A stretch of DNA of 29,408 nt from a virus, in the IMG/VR virus record IMGVR_UViG_3300043639_000033, positions 1 through 29,408 of that record; one strand, written 5' to 3'. Positions within the stretch are counted from its first letter, which is position 1, and each line of letters begins with the position of its first letter. Below the pieces are notes generated by a model that made no database searches, was not told where the DNA came from, and saw only the letters and a list, made by a program, of their open reading frames with translations. Below are positions 6,400 to 14,353 of this stretch, one piece after another. The position numbers and the translations under genes were made by a program.

Positions 6400-6666
6400 A
6401 TGCGCGTGAAGGGCATCCCCGTTCGCGTCGGCGACATTGCGCGATCGTTCGCCGCGTGTCATCCGGTGACGGTCAACGGCGTGAGCACGAGTCCGGAGCT
6501 GATGCGCGGCTACCTCGAGACGGCTGAGCAATGCGTCCGTGCGAATGATTGCGTCTTCTGCCGGCGCGAGCTCGCGCGTCTGGCCGCGGCGATGGGCACG
6601 ACGTGCGGCGCCTGCGGCCGCGAGCGCTTCCGCCAGTTGTGTCGAGAGGTGGGACCCTGCCCGTGA
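6400..6666 (+). CDS. Small zinc-ribbon-like protein (88 aa)
   Basis: ATG 6400 is preceded by TAAGGAGGAG at 6381-6390, a strong ribosome binding site. The product has Cys51-x-x-Cys54 (CVFC) and Cys69-x-x-Cys72 (CGAC), a spacing of 14 residues between pairs that fits one zinc ribbon; further Cys at 20, 45, 81 and 87 may be structural or free. Most of the rest is helical and Arg-rich. It could bind nucleic acid, a common role of such phage proteins, but no partner is evident. The stop is followed at once by a 13-codon frame (6666-6707) with no clear role. Confidence 0.72.
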   Translation: MRVKGIPVRVGDIARSFAACHPVTVNGVSTSPELMRGYLETAEQCVRANDCVFCRRELARLAAAMGTTCGACGRERFRQLCREVGPCP

Positions 6667-6707
6667 TGGCTGGCCGCTGGAAACCGTGGTCGTCGAGGAG
6701 GACGTAG

Positions 6708-7040
6708 GTGCCCTTCGCCCCTCCGCGTGCGTGTGGCGTGTGCGGTCGGATTCGGTGTCGAGCCCATGTGCGGTCGGTGTGGCGTTCGCGCACGCAGCCG
6801 CCGCCGCCACGCGTGCGCGGACGCGCCTTACAACAGGCCCGCGCCGCCCTCTTCGCTGCGCAGCCGTGGTGCGTCGAATGTCTGCGGCTCGGGCGACGGA
6901 CGCGCGCGACGATTCGGGATCATCACGTCCCGCTGGCGGAAGGCGGTGCCGACGTCGAGGAGAATGTCCAAGGATTGTGTCAAGTCCACAGCGACGAGAA
7001 GACGCGCGCCGAAGCGCGACGCGGACGACAACGCCGGTGA
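6708..7040 (+). CDS. HNH endonuclease, packaging-associated
   Basis: GTG 6708 has GAGGAGGA 5 bases upstream. The 110-residue product has a short N-terminal Cys-rich segment (CGVCGRIRCRAH, residues 9-20) followed by an HNH core: WCVEC (Cys55-x-x-Cys58), IRDHHVPLAEGG (His72/His73 as the first motif pair), NVQGLCQVHSDEKT (Asn86, Cys91, His94) and a basic tail. The Cys/His pairs hold the structural zinc and the His residues are the catalytic metal site in this family. In cos-packaging phages (HK97-like), an HNH protein next to the terminase genes is required for terminase cutting of cos. The gene precedes the terminase small subunit by 117 bases. Confidence 0.88.
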   Translation: MPFAPPRACGVCGRIRCRAHVRSVWRSRTQPPPPRVRGRALQQARAALFAAQPWCVECLRLGRRTRATIRDHHVPLAEGGADVEENVQGLCQVHSDEKTRAEARRGRQRR

Positions 7041-7157
7041 GGTCCCGCGATGTCGAGGATGTGGGGGGGGCGTCGCAATCGCTAGCCTCGGCGCCTTGGT
7101 GGAAACCATTCGGAGTCAAACTCGGCCGGCGGAGAAATTGGCGATCAAAATCGGTGA

Positions 7158-7721
7158 ATGAGTGACGTGAAAGGCCGCAAACCGAAACCACCCGCGGTCC
7201 GCGCGCTCCACAAGTCCGATACGCGTGCTGATCGACGCGACCGGCGCGACCAGGCCGCCGCCGATGCGCTCGAGGCTCGCGGGACGGACGCCCGGCCCGT
7301 GCCGGCGCCGATCGGCCTCGTGCCCGCTGAGCGCAAGTACTGGGCGTACTTCGCGCCCCTGCTGTCAGGGGCACGCGTGTTGACGCCGGCGGACGTGGAG
7401 AGTCTGGCCGACTACTGTCGGGCGTGCGGCGCGGTCGACGATCGCGGGCGTCGCTTGCGTACCGCCCTCGCCAAGCGCACGCTCGATCAGCGGCTCGTGC
7501 GGTTACTGGACAGCCAGCTGCGCGGCTGGGTGGAGAAGAAGACCAGGCTCGCCAGCGAGCTCGGACTCACGGCGATCGCGCGCACCCGGATCAACTGGAC
7601 CGGGTATCCCCAGCGGCCGGGCGCCACGGCCGACGAGCCCCCGCAGGCGCCGAAGTCGAAGCTCGCCGAGCTCCAGGAGCAGGCCGCGGCCTGGCGCCGG
7701 CCGGTCGGGGTGCAACGATGA
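7158..7721 (+). CDS. terS: Terminase small subunit, P27 family
   Basis: ATG 7158 opens a 187-residue protein. The start MSDVKGRKPKPPAVRALHKS is typical of the P27 family, whose members begin with a basic segment of this kind. The central helical part has VPAERKYWAYFAPLLSGARV, then LTPADVESLADYCRACGAVD, followed by a basic region LLDSQLRGWVEKKTRLASEL that should form the long helix for oligomerisation. The TerS binds phage DNA near cos and hands it to TerL. It is normally followed directly by terL; here the HigBA pair lies between the two. The stop at 7721 is five bases before the stop of the convergent antitoxin gene. Confidence 0.9.
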   Translation: MSDVKGRKPKPPAVRALHKSDTRADRRDRRDQAAADALEARGTDARPVPAPIGLVPAERKYWAYFAPLLSGARVLTPADVESLADYCRACGAVDDRGRRLRTALAKRTLDQRLVRLLDSQLRGWVEKKTRLASELGLTAIARTRINWTGYPQRPGATADEPPQAPKSKLAELQEQAAAWRRPVGVQR

Positions 7722-7726
7722 GGCGG

Positions 7727-8044
7727 TTAGCTGGCCTTCGCCAGGGCGCGGATCCGCGGCTCACGCCGGGCAGCCCGCGCCTGCTGCGCGTGCCACAAGT
7801 CGTACCGCGCCTGCAATGTCATCCAGAAGTCAGCCGACGTGCCCGTCAGGTCGGCGAGGCGCAGGGCGGTGTCCGGGGTGACCCCACGATTCCCGCGAAT
7901 GAGCTGATTGAGACGCACCACCGGGATGTGCATCTGCGTCGCGGCGTCGACCTGCGACACGGGCGGGTCATACTGCTTCAAGAACTCCTCGAGCAGAATC
8001 TCGCCGGGATGAATGGGGGCCGCCGTGGGTGGGTGCTTCGCCAT
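7727..8044 (-). CDS. higA: HigA-family antitoxin (XRE helix-turn-helix)
   Basis: Transcribed on the minus strand behind higB. ATG at 8044 gives 105 aa and is chosen over an upstream in-frame ATG (8128) because residues start with the family pattern PIHPGEILLEEFLKQY, then VSQVDAATQMHIPVVRLNQL (helix-turn-helix, residues about 28-50), GNRGVTPDTALRLADLTGTS and ADFWMTLQARYDLW. The antitoxin binds HigB and represses the shared promoter through its HTH. The four bases between higB and higA show tight coupling. The gene ends in a convergent arrangement with terS, five bases from its stop. Confidence 0.92.
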   Translation of the reverse strand: MAKHPPTAAPIHPGEILLEEFLKQYDPPVSQVDAATQMHIPVVRLNQLIRGNRGVTPDTALRLADLTGTSADFWMTLQARYDLWHAQQARAARREPRIRALAKAS

Positions 8045-8048
8045 CGTC

Positions 8049-8339
8049 CTATCCTTTGTGGTAGTCCTCGCACCGGACGTCGTACGCGTCCTGGTGCTCG
8101 AACCGGAACGTGATGCGGAACTGGTCATTGACGCGGATGCTGTAGCGATCGGTCCCTTTCAACGCTTCCAGTCGATACCCGGGTGTCACGGCGATCTCCG
8201 TCGGCGTCCTCGCGGCGTCGATCACGGTGAGCTTGCGGCGAATGGTGCGCCACAACTCCTGCGGCATGCGTCGCGCGGCCTTGGTGCGCTGTCCGTGAAA
8301 GAGATCCGCCGTGGTGCGGTCTGCGAACGACCGAATCAT
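8049..8339 (-). CDS. higB: HigB-family toxin (RelE/GraT-like mRNA interferase)
   Basis: A 96-residue protein on the minus strand from ATG at 8339. It shows the HigB pattern MIRSFADRTTADLFHG, then RTIRRKLTVIDAAR, PGYRLEALKGTDRYSIRVND and QFRITFRFEHQDAYDVRCED, ending DYHKG. This family cuts mRNA on ribosomes and is neutralised by HigA. The order toxin first, antitoxin second is the usual higBA order. There is no clear ribosome binding site between the -10-like box at 8353-8348 and the ATG, so the transcript may be leaderless or nearly so. Placed between terS and terL and against the late operon, the module looks like an accessory insertion (moron). Confidence 0.92.
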   Translation of the reverse strand: MIRSFADRTTADLFHGQRTKAARRMPQELWRTIRRKLTVIDAARTPTEIAVTPGYRLEALKGTDRYSIRVNDQFRITFRFEHQDAYDVRCEDYHKG

Positions 8340-8376
8340 TCTATATGATTATACGATACTCGTATAGTTTTGTTCC
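8340..8376 (-). promoter_or_regulatory. higBA promoter and palindromic operator
   Basis: Directly upstream of higB is a 17-bp palindrome with arms TATACGA (8350-8356) and TCGTATA (8360-8366) around a three-base centre. On the minus strand a perfect -10 box TATAAT lies at 8353-8348, overlapping the palindrome; a -35 is weak (GGAACA, 8376-8371). HigA-type antitoxins bind palindromes over the promoter, so this is the likely autoregulatory operator. The local sequence (8341-8370) is A+T-rich compared with the surrounding late genes, which supports a distinct origin. Confidence 0.72.
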
Positions 8377-8394
8377 CTCCTGCGGTGTCGCGGT

Positions 8395-10077
8395 GTGAGA
8401 TCGCCCTTCCGCCATCGCGTCGATCGGTACGCCCTCGACGTGGACCGCGGGACGATCGTTGCGGGTCCCCTCGTGCGGCTCGCGTGTGATCGCCATCTCC
8501 GCGATCGACACGTCGCGGCGAAGAAGGCCGGGCATCCACTCGGACTGTTCTTCCATGAGGCCGCCGCGACCCACATCATCGAATTTTTCGAAGGCGTCCT
8601 GCGGCTGCCGGATACCCTCGACGACGACGGCAACCCGATCCCCTTTCTCTTGACGCCGGCGAATACCTTCATCGTCGGATCGATCTTCGGGTGGAAGATG
8701 CCGTCGGGCTATCGCCGCTTCCGCGAGGCGTATGTCGAGGAAGGGAAGGGCAATGCGAAGACGCCCCTCGCCGCCGGCATCGGGCTGTACGGCCTGACGA
8801 TGGACGGGGAAATCGCCGCCGAAATCTACTCGGTGGCGACCGGGATTGACCAGGCGCGCATCTGCTGGCGCGACGCCGATCGGATGGTCGAGGCCTCGCC
8901 GGACCTGGGCGACCTCATCTACCGCAGCGCCGACAACCTCGCGTACGCGGCGACCTATTCATGGTTTCGGCCGCTCACGAAGGAGAAGCGCGGGAAGTCC
9001 GGGCCCCGGCCGCACATGGTGTTCTTCGACGAAGAGCACGAGTACGCCGATGCGGTCGTCGTCAACAAGATGCGCGCGGGGATGAAGCGCCGCCGGCAGC
9101 CGCTCTCGCTGGGCATCACCAACAGCGGCTTCGATCGCACGTCGGTGTGTTGGCACCATCATGAGCATGCGCGCAAGGTCCTCGAGGGCGTGGTCGAGGA
9201 TCAGCGGCTCTTCGCCTACGTGTGTGCCCTGGACGAGGGCGACGATCCCCTCACGGACCCGACCTGTCACATCAAAGCGAATCCCAACCTCGGGATCGTG
9301 ATCCAGCAGGAATACCTCGATCGGCAGGTTGAGAACGCGCGAAACATCCCGAGTGAAACGAGCACGGTCCTCCGGCTGAACTTCTGTGTTTGGAGTCAGG
9401 CGCATACGCCCGCGTGGGACATGGCGAAGTGGCGGCAATGCGGGGCGCTGGCGTTCACGGACGCGGATCTCGTCGGCCGCCCGTGTTGGGGCGGGCTCGA
9501 CCTGGGGCAGAACGACGACTTCTGCGCGTGGGCGCGGCTCTGGGACCTCGACGAGTATGTCGCGGTCAAGATGCGATTCTGGCTGCCCCGCGTCGCGCTG
9601 ACGACGTATCCCGATCGGCCGTACGAGCAATGGGAGCGTGCGGGCCTGCTCGAGGTGACCGAGGGTGACACGACCGACATCGACTTGGTCGAGGAAGCGG
9701 TCCTCGAGGATATCCGGAACGACGGCGTACTCGAGGTCGCCTACGACAAGCGGTTCGCGCAGCAACTCGCGCTGCACCTCCAGGGCGCCGGCGTCACGAT
9801 GGTCGACACGCCGCAAGGCTACGCGCTGAACGAGTCGATCAAGTCGGTGGCGAAGCTCGTCGCCGACGTCGCGCTCGCGCACGGCAACCACTTGATCATG
9901 ACCTGGATGATGGATAACACCGTGCTCCGCACCGGGCGGAACAAGGAAGTGCGGCTCGATAAGGAGGCGGCGAAAGAGAAGATCGACGGACCCTCGGCGC
10001 TCGTGATGGCGAACGCGCGGCGCATCGCGCAGGTGCCCGAGGTCCCGGCCGAAGACCCCGATCTCGTGGTCGCGTGA
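8395..10077 (+). CDS. terL: Terminase large subunit
   Basis: 560 residues from GTG 8395. Family pattern: start segment DRYALDVDRGTIVAGPLVRL; ATPase domain with a Walker A-like stretch EEGKGNAKTPLAA (about residues 115-127) and Walker B MVFFDEEHEY (208-217); linker and RNase H-like nuclease with WGGLDLGQNDDFCAWARLWD (catalytic Asp), then EVAYDKRFAQQLALHL and a final DGPSALVMANARR (catalytic acidic side). TerL pumps DNA into the capsid and cuts at cos. No good ribosome binding site is visible; the start lies about 55 bases from the higB start, in the divergent region. The N-terminus matches the family, so the inserted HigBA did not truncate it. Confidence 0.95.
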   Translation: MRSPFRHRVDRYALDVDRGTIVAGPLVRLACDRHLRDRHVAAKKAGHPLGLFFHEAAATHIIEFFEGVLRLPDTLDDDGNPIPFLLTPANTFIVGSIFGWKMPSGYRRFREAYVEEGKGNAKTPLAAGIGLYGLTMDGEIAAEIYSVATGIDQARICWRDADRMVEASPDLGDLIYRSADNLAYAATYSWFRPLTKEKRGKSGPRPHMVFFDEEHEYADAVVVNKMRAGMKRRRQPLSLGITNSGFDRTSVCWHHHEHARKVLEGVVEDQRLFAYVCALDEGDDPLTDPTCHIKANPNLGIVIQQEYLDRQVENARNIPSETSTVLRLNFCVWSQAHTPAWDMAKWRQCGALAFTDADLVGRPCWGGLDLGQNDDFCAWARLWDLDEYVAVKMRFWLPRVALTTYPDRPYEQWERAGLLEVTEGDTTDIDLVEEAVLEDIRNDGVLEVAYDKRFAQQLALHLQGAGVTMVDTPQGYALNESIKSVAKLVADVALAHGNHLIMTWMMDNTVLRTGRNKEVRLDKEAAKEKIDGPSALVMANARRIAQVPEVPAEDPDLVVA

Positions 10078-10108
10078 GCGGCTATGGCACAATACGGCCT
10101 GACGCTGC

Positions 10109-10297
10109 ATGCAGCCCACACGCCGCCAGGGGCGCCCACCGCTCGATGACGACGGGGACGAATCCGTCTCGGTCTCCTTCCGCGTCTCGTCATCGCAGTA
10201 CGACGACCTCTATCAGCGCGCGCAACAAGAGCGCCTAACGGTCTCCGAACACCTGCGCCGCGAGCTCGCCGCCCGGGCATTTCGCACACAAAAGTAG
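10109..10297 (+). CDS. Small ribbon-helix-helix-like protein (62 aa)
   Basis: A 62-residue product from ATG 10109. Residues about 18-55 (DESVSVSFRVSSSQYDDLYQ, then RAQQERLTVSEHLRRELAAR) match the beta-strand, helix, helix of a CopG/Arc-type ribbon-helix-helix DNA-binding domain: an alternating strand, an amphipathic helix, a Thr/Val/Ser turn and a second helix. The N-terminus is Arg/Gly/Pro-rich. It lies between terL and the portal group, an unusual place for a regulator, and might regulate late genes. No ribosome binding site stands out. Confidence 0.62.
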   Translation: MQPTRRQGRPPLDDDGDESVSVSFRVSSSQYDDLYQRAQQERLTVSEHLRRELAARAFRTQK

Positions 10298-10328
10298 GGC
10301 GCCTCCCCGAGCACTGGCACACTCACGC

Positions 10329-10559
10329 ATGGTGCGGTGGTTGTGCTGGTGGCGGCCGCCGTGTCTCCTCAAGACAGTCCTGGTCAATCTGAAGGATGAC
10401 GAGACGACCGCGCTCGAAGGCGTGCTCTACGCGACGCGCGGGCCGTGGTGGACGCTGAAAAACGGGTCCGTGATCAAAGCCGGTGAACCGCCGGCACCGG
10501 TCGTCGGCGACTTGATCGTGCATCGCGACAACGTGGCCTTTCTCCAGGTTGCACCCTGA
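10329..10559 (+). CDS. Small phage protein between terL and portal (beta-rich)
   Basis: 76 residues from ATG 10329. The basic, Trp-rich start MVRWLCWWRPPCLL is followed by alternating strands: KTVLVNLKDDETTALEGVLY, ATRGPWWTLKNGSVIKAG, then VGDLIVHRDNVAFLQVAP. The strand pattern resembles an Sm/SH3-like small barrel, and proteins of this shape are common between terL and portal in siphoviruses; no function has been shown. The stop and the portal start share bases (TGATG at 10557-10561), showing translational coupling. Confidence 0.7.
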   Translation: MVRWLCWWRPPCLLKTVLVNLKDDETTALEGVLYATRGPWWTLKNGSVIKAGEPPAPVVGDLIVHRDNVAFLQVAP

Positions 10560-12070
10560 TGGCGATTGTCCGCACGCTGAACGGCCTCCAGTCGATGACG
10601 CGCCGCAGCACGTCGACGCCGGCCCTCGCGCCCTCGCTGTCCGCCTACAGCGCCTCAACCTACGCGACGATCTACGCCACGCAGCCGAACGTCCGGATCT
10701 GCGTCGACTTCCTCGCCCGCAACATCGCGCAACTCGGGTATCACATTTTCCGCCGGGTCTCGGACACCGATCGCGTGCGGCTGACCGACCACGAGCTCGC
10801 GCAGTGGCTCGCGAAGCCCAATCCCACGACGACGCGCTATCGGCTCTTCGAATCCTTCATCGCCGATCTGGCGGTCTACTTCAACGCCTTCTGGCTGAAG
10901 GTCCGCATCAACGACCCGGACCAGCGGCGGATCGGCCTGGTGCGGATGCCGCCGGAAACGGTCGAGGTCCAGGGCGGCCTCCTGCCGTCCGGTGTGATCT
11001 GGACGTATGACGGGACGGCGACGCCGCTCGACATGACCGAGCTGGTCTATGCCAACGGCTACAACCCGCTCAACGCGCTGGTCGGCCTCTCGCCGCTCGA
11101 AACGCTGCGGCGCCTGCTCGCGGAAGACGTCGCCTCGAGCGATCATCGCGCCCGCTACTGGCAGAACGCGTCCCGCATGGAGGGCATCATCGAGCGGCCG
11201 AAGGACGCGCCGCGGTGGACGCCCGAACAGAAAACCGCGTGGCGCGCGCAGTGGCAGACGCGCTTCACGGGCATCCAGAGCACCGGACAGACGCCCGTCC
11301 TCGAGGACGGGATGACCTTCAAGCAGATCTCCTATTCGGCGCGCGACTCCGAATACGTCGCCGCCCGGCAGTTGACGCGCGAAGAGTGCGCCCGGGCGTA
11401 CCACATCCCGCTGCCGATGGTCGGGATTCTCGAGCACGCGACCTTCAGCAACGTGAAGGAGCAACACAAGCAGCTGTACGCCGATTGTCTCGGGCCATGG
11501 CTGGAAATGGTCAGCGAGGCGATCGAGCTCTGGTTACTGCCGGAGGCGCGCGACACGACCGACGTCTACGGGGAATTTAACATCGCCGCGAAACTGTCCG
11601 GTAGTTTCGAGGAACAAGCGAATGCCTTGCGGGTGCTCGTCGGTCGTCCCATCATGACGGCCAACGAAGGCCGCGCGCGGCTCAATCTCCCTTCGATCAA
11701 AGACGACGCGTCGGCCGACCAGCTCGCCGCACAACAGGGTGGGCCCTCGTCGTCACGCAGTAACCCCGACGCGGGCGTCGATATCCCCGCGGACGATGCA
11801 CCCGAGGCCCTCACCGCGACCGGAGCCTTACCGTTCGAACGCGCCGCCCCGATCATTCGCCGCCATCAGGAGCGGCAACGGGCGTTCTTGCAACGGTTGC
11901 CGGCCGCGGCGCGCGCCGAAGTCTTCCGCCTGCGGTGTCCGGACCGCTGGACGCCGGAACTATCGCGCGACCTGCGGGCCGTGTGCGAGGCCACGGAAGC
12001 CGATGCGATCGCCCGTTTCACCAACGAGGAAACCATCGGCCAACTCGAAAGGGATTCCGATGCCGCGTAA
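10559..12070 (+). CDS. Portal protein, HK97 family
   Basis: 503 residues from ATG 10559. The portal forms the dodecameric ring at the capsid vertex through which DNA is packaged and leaves. Family features: PNVRICVDFLARNIAQLGYH at the N-terminus, a long middle part, and the wing/stem part with ECARAYHIPLPMVGILEHAT, FSNVKEQHKQLYADCLGPWL. The last 110 residues (from about 395) form an extra C-terminal extension with a Ser/Pro/Asp-rich linker and a helical segment (ERAAPIIRRHQERQRAFLQR). The following protease gene begins at 12060, overlapping the portal end by 11 bases. Confidence 0.93.
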   Translation: MAIVRTLNGLQSMTRRSTSTPALAPSLSAYSASTYATIYATQPNVRICVDFLARNIAQLGYHIFRRVSDTDRVRLTDHELAQWLAKPNPTTTRYRLFESFIADLAVYFNAFWLKVRINDPDQRRIGLVRMPPETVEVQGGLLPSGVIWTYDGTATPLDMTELVYANGYNPLNALVGLSPLETLRRLLAEDVASSDHRARYWQNASRMEGIIERPKDAPRWTPEQKTAWRAQWQTRFTGIQSTGQTPVLEDGMTFKQISYSARDSEYVAARQLTREECARAYHIPLPMVGILEHATFSNVKEQHKQLYADCLGPWLEMVSEAIELWLLPEARDTTDVYGEFNIAAKLSGSFEEQANALRVLVGRPIMTANEGRARLNLPSIKDDASADQLAAQQGGPSSSRSNPDAGVDIPADDAPEALTATGALPFERAAPIIRRHQERQRAFLQRLPAAARAEVFRLRCPDRWTPELSRDLRAVCEATEADAIARFTNEETIGQLERDSDAA

Positions 12071-13070
12071 GCCGCACACGTACGACCACCTCGCCGCATT
12101 CGCCCTCGAGCACCCCTGGGCGTTGACGGACACCATGCGCGAGGTCGTCGCCAACACGATCGCGCGGCGCCTCGCCGGCCTGGACGACGACGAAGAGGGG
12201 ATCGTTCGCGCGCAACAGGCCCGCGCGACTCGCGATGTCGCCGTGCGGGGCGGCGGCCTGGTCGCCGTCCTGCCGCTGCACGGCGTCATCGCGCCGCGCA
12301 TGAACCTGTTATCGGAAATTTCCGGCGGCGCGACATTCGAAGGCCTGTCGAAGCAACTCAACGCCGCGGTCGCCGATCCGGACGTCACGACGATCGTCTT
12401 CGACGTCGACTCGCCGGGCGGCAACGTGGCGGGGGCGAGTGAATTCGCCCGCGAGGTCCTCCGGGCGCGCACCATCAAACCGATCATCGTGCAGGCGCAT
12501 CACCTGATGGCCTCCGCGGCGTACTGGGGGCTGGCTGGTGCCACGGAAATTGTCGCCAGTCCGTCCGCGATGATCGGTGCGATCGGCGTCATCGGCATTC
12601 ATGACGACCTGACGGCGGCGCGCGAGAAACTCGGCATCCACCGCGAAGTGTTGTCGGCCGGGAAGTACAAGGCCGAATCAGCCGGCGGGATGCCATTGTC
12701 CGAAGCGGCCCGCGCCCATGCCCAACATCTGATCGACGGTTTCTTTGGCCGGATGGTCGGTGACATCGCGAAAGGTCGCGGCGTCACCGCCGCCGCGGTC
12801 CGGAGCGGCTATGGCGAAGGCCGCATCCTGAACGTCGAGGATGCGCTCGCCGCCGGCCTCATTGATCGCATTGCCACCTTTGACGAAACCCTCGCGCGCG
12901 TCACGCAACCGGCGACGGCCGGTCGCGCCCGCGTCGCCGCCACGGCACCCCCCGCGATCACGGAGGCCCCGGCGGCCCCCCAGGAATCGCGCGTCGTCCC
13001 GGCCGGCGCTCAATTCGCAGTCTTCGAGCGGCGAGTGCTCGACCTGCATCTGCGGAGACGCGCCCCATGA
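12060..13070 (+). CDS. Head maturation protease, S49 (SppA-like) family
   Basis: 336 residues from ATG 12060, which overlaps the end of the portal gene; the upstream open frame is a shadow of the portal. Family features: VLPLHGVIAPR strand, VFDVDSPGGNVAGASEFARE (the GG loop of the oxyanion hole), QAHHLMASAAYWGLAGATEI with Ser152 as nucleophile, and GKYKAESAGG with Lys204 as likely general base, both matching the Ser/Lys dyad of SppA. The C-terminal 60 residues are Ala/Pro-rich and may serve as scaffold. In this cassette the protease degrades the scaffold/delta domain of the capsid protein. The stop overlaps the capsid start (ATGA, 13067-13070). Confidence 0.92.
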   Translation: MPRKPHTYDHLAAFALEHPWALTDTMREVVANTIARRLAGLDDDEEGIVRAQQARATRDVAVRGGGLVAVLPLHGVIAPRMNLLSEISGGATFEGLSKQLNAAVADPDVTTIVFDVDSPGGNVAGASEFAREVLRARTIKPIIVQAHHLMASAAYWGLAGATEIVASPSAMIGAIGVIGIHDDLTAAREKLGIHREVLSAGKYKAESAGGMPLSEAARAHAQHLIDGFFGRMVGDIAKGRGVTAAAVRSGYGEGRILNVEDALAAGLIDRIATFDETLARVTQPATAGRARVAATAPPAITEAPAAPQESRVVPAGAQFAVFERRVLDLHLRRRAP

Positions 13071-14338
13071 ATGTGACCCAACTCGAAGCCGACCTGCGCA
13101 CGTCGACGGCCAAAGCGATGGCCCTGATGGAGAAGACGCGCGCGGCCTGCGGCGAACCCGGATCGGCCGAGGCGCGCGACATGACGGCCGACGAAAAGTC
13201 CGCCATCAATGCGGCGCTCGGCGAGATGGAAGCCATCGAACTCAAGATCCGGAACGCGGCCAGCGACACCGCCTTGATGGCCCGGTTCGATGAGATTCGC
13301 AGCAAGCACGCCCCCGCGGTACCTGCGCTGCCGGCCGCCCCAGCGCGTCGGCTGGGATCGTTGGGCGCGCAGTTCACCGGGTCCGATCAGTTCAAGCAAC
13401 TGATCAAGAGCGGGCTGCATCGCGCGGGCCGGTCGTGGGCCTCGGGCGTCGTCGAGTGTTTCGACTATTCCGCGACGACGTTGACGGAAGACGCCGCATC
13501 GGGCGGCAAGCTGCTGACGCCGCAATACACCCCGGGCATCGTGCAGACGCTGTACAAGCGGCTCGTGGTCGCGGACCTGATGGCGTCGGGCACGGCCGAC
13601 AGCAACGCCATCACGTACATGGTGGAGACCCTCTTCACCAACGCGGCAGCGCCCGTACTCGAGGGCGCGGCGAAGCCGGAAAGCGCGATGACCTTCGACC
13701 AGAAAACGGACCTCGTGTCGAAGATCGCGCACTGGCTGCCGGTGACCGAGGAATTGTTGGAGGACGTCGCGGCCATCGCGAGTTACATCGACGCGCGGCT
13801 GCGGCTCGGGGTGCAGCTGGCCGAAGAGGACCAGTTGTTGAATGGCAACGGCACGCCGCCGAATCTGCTCGGCATCCTGAACCGGCCGGGGCTGGCGACG
13901 GCGGTTGCCCGCAATGCCGGCGCGACGCCGCCGGAAACCAACGCCGACGCGGTCCTGCGGCAGATCACCGCGATCGCCACCACGGCGTTCGTGTATCCCG
14001 ACGGCATCGTCATGAACCCGATGAACCTGTTCGCCATCCTGACGAGCAAGGACAGCAGCGGGGCGTACTACGGCGGCGGGCCGTTCTCGGCCTTGCCGAC
14101 GGCGTCGATCTGGGGCACGCCGGTCGCGCCGACGCCGTCGATCGTCGCGGGCACGGCGCTCGTCGGGGCGTTCGGCACGCAGTCGCAGGTCTACCGCAAG
14201 GGCGGGATTCGCGTCGAGGCCAGCAACTCGCATCAGGACTTCTTCATCAAGAACCTGGTCGCGATCCGGGCGGAAGAGCGGCTCGCCCTGGCCGTCTATC
14301 GTCCCGGCTCGTTCGGGAAGGTCACCGGCCTGAACTGA
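13067..14338 (+). CDS. Major capsid protein, HK97 fold
   Basis: 423 residues from ATG 13067. The N-terminal part (residues 1-90) is a charged helical delta domain (TSTAKAMALMEKTRAACGEP, then AALGEMEAIELKIRNAASDT) ending in a Pro/Ala-rich linker, which should be removed by the preceding protease. Residues about 120-423 show the HK97 core: GGKLLTPQYTPGIVQTLYKR, AHWLPVTEELLEDVAAIASY, DGIVMNPMNLFAILTSKDSS, GTPVAPTPSIVAGTALVGAF and NSHQDFFIKNLVAIRAEERL, typical of the last strand and helix of the P- and A-domains. The gene follows the usual portal, protease, capsid order. Confidence 0.94.
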   Translation: MNVTQLEADLRTSTAKAMALMEKTRAACGEPGSAEARDMTADEKSAINAALGEMEAIELKIRNAASDTALMARFDEIRSKHAPAVPALPAAPARRLGSLGAQFTGSDQFKQLIKSGLHRAGRSWASGVVECFDYSATTLTEDAASGGKLLTPQYTPGIVQTLYKRLVVADLMASGTADSNAITYMVETLFTNAAAPVLEGAAKPESAMTFDQKTDLVSKIAHWLPVTEELLEDVAAIASYIDARLRLGVQLAEEDQLLNGNGTPPNLLGILNRPGLATAVARNAGATPPETNADAVLRQITAIATTAFVYPDGIVMNPMNLFAILTSKDSSGAYYGGGPFSALPTASIWGTPVAPTPSIVAGTALVGAFGTQSQVYRKGGIRVEASNSHQDFFIKNLVAIRAEERLALAVYRPGSFGKVTGLN

Positions 14339-14353
14339 TTCGGATAGGTGGAT

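Noticed and set aside
6666-6707. 13-codon frame MAGRWKPWSSRRT between the Cys-rich gene and HNH
   Set aside because: The start overlaps the previous stop, and the first residues resemble the start of small HTH proteins, but it is far too short to fold and its end overlaps the HNH ribosome binding site, so it may only be a leader or remnant.
10084-10149. Short frame starting ATGGCACAATACGG between terL and the RHH-like gene
   Set aside because: Twenty-one codons, overlaps the better-supported RHH-like gene and shows no ribosome binding site or motif. A sigma-54-like TGGCAC reading was also dropped because the matching second box is missing at the required spacing.
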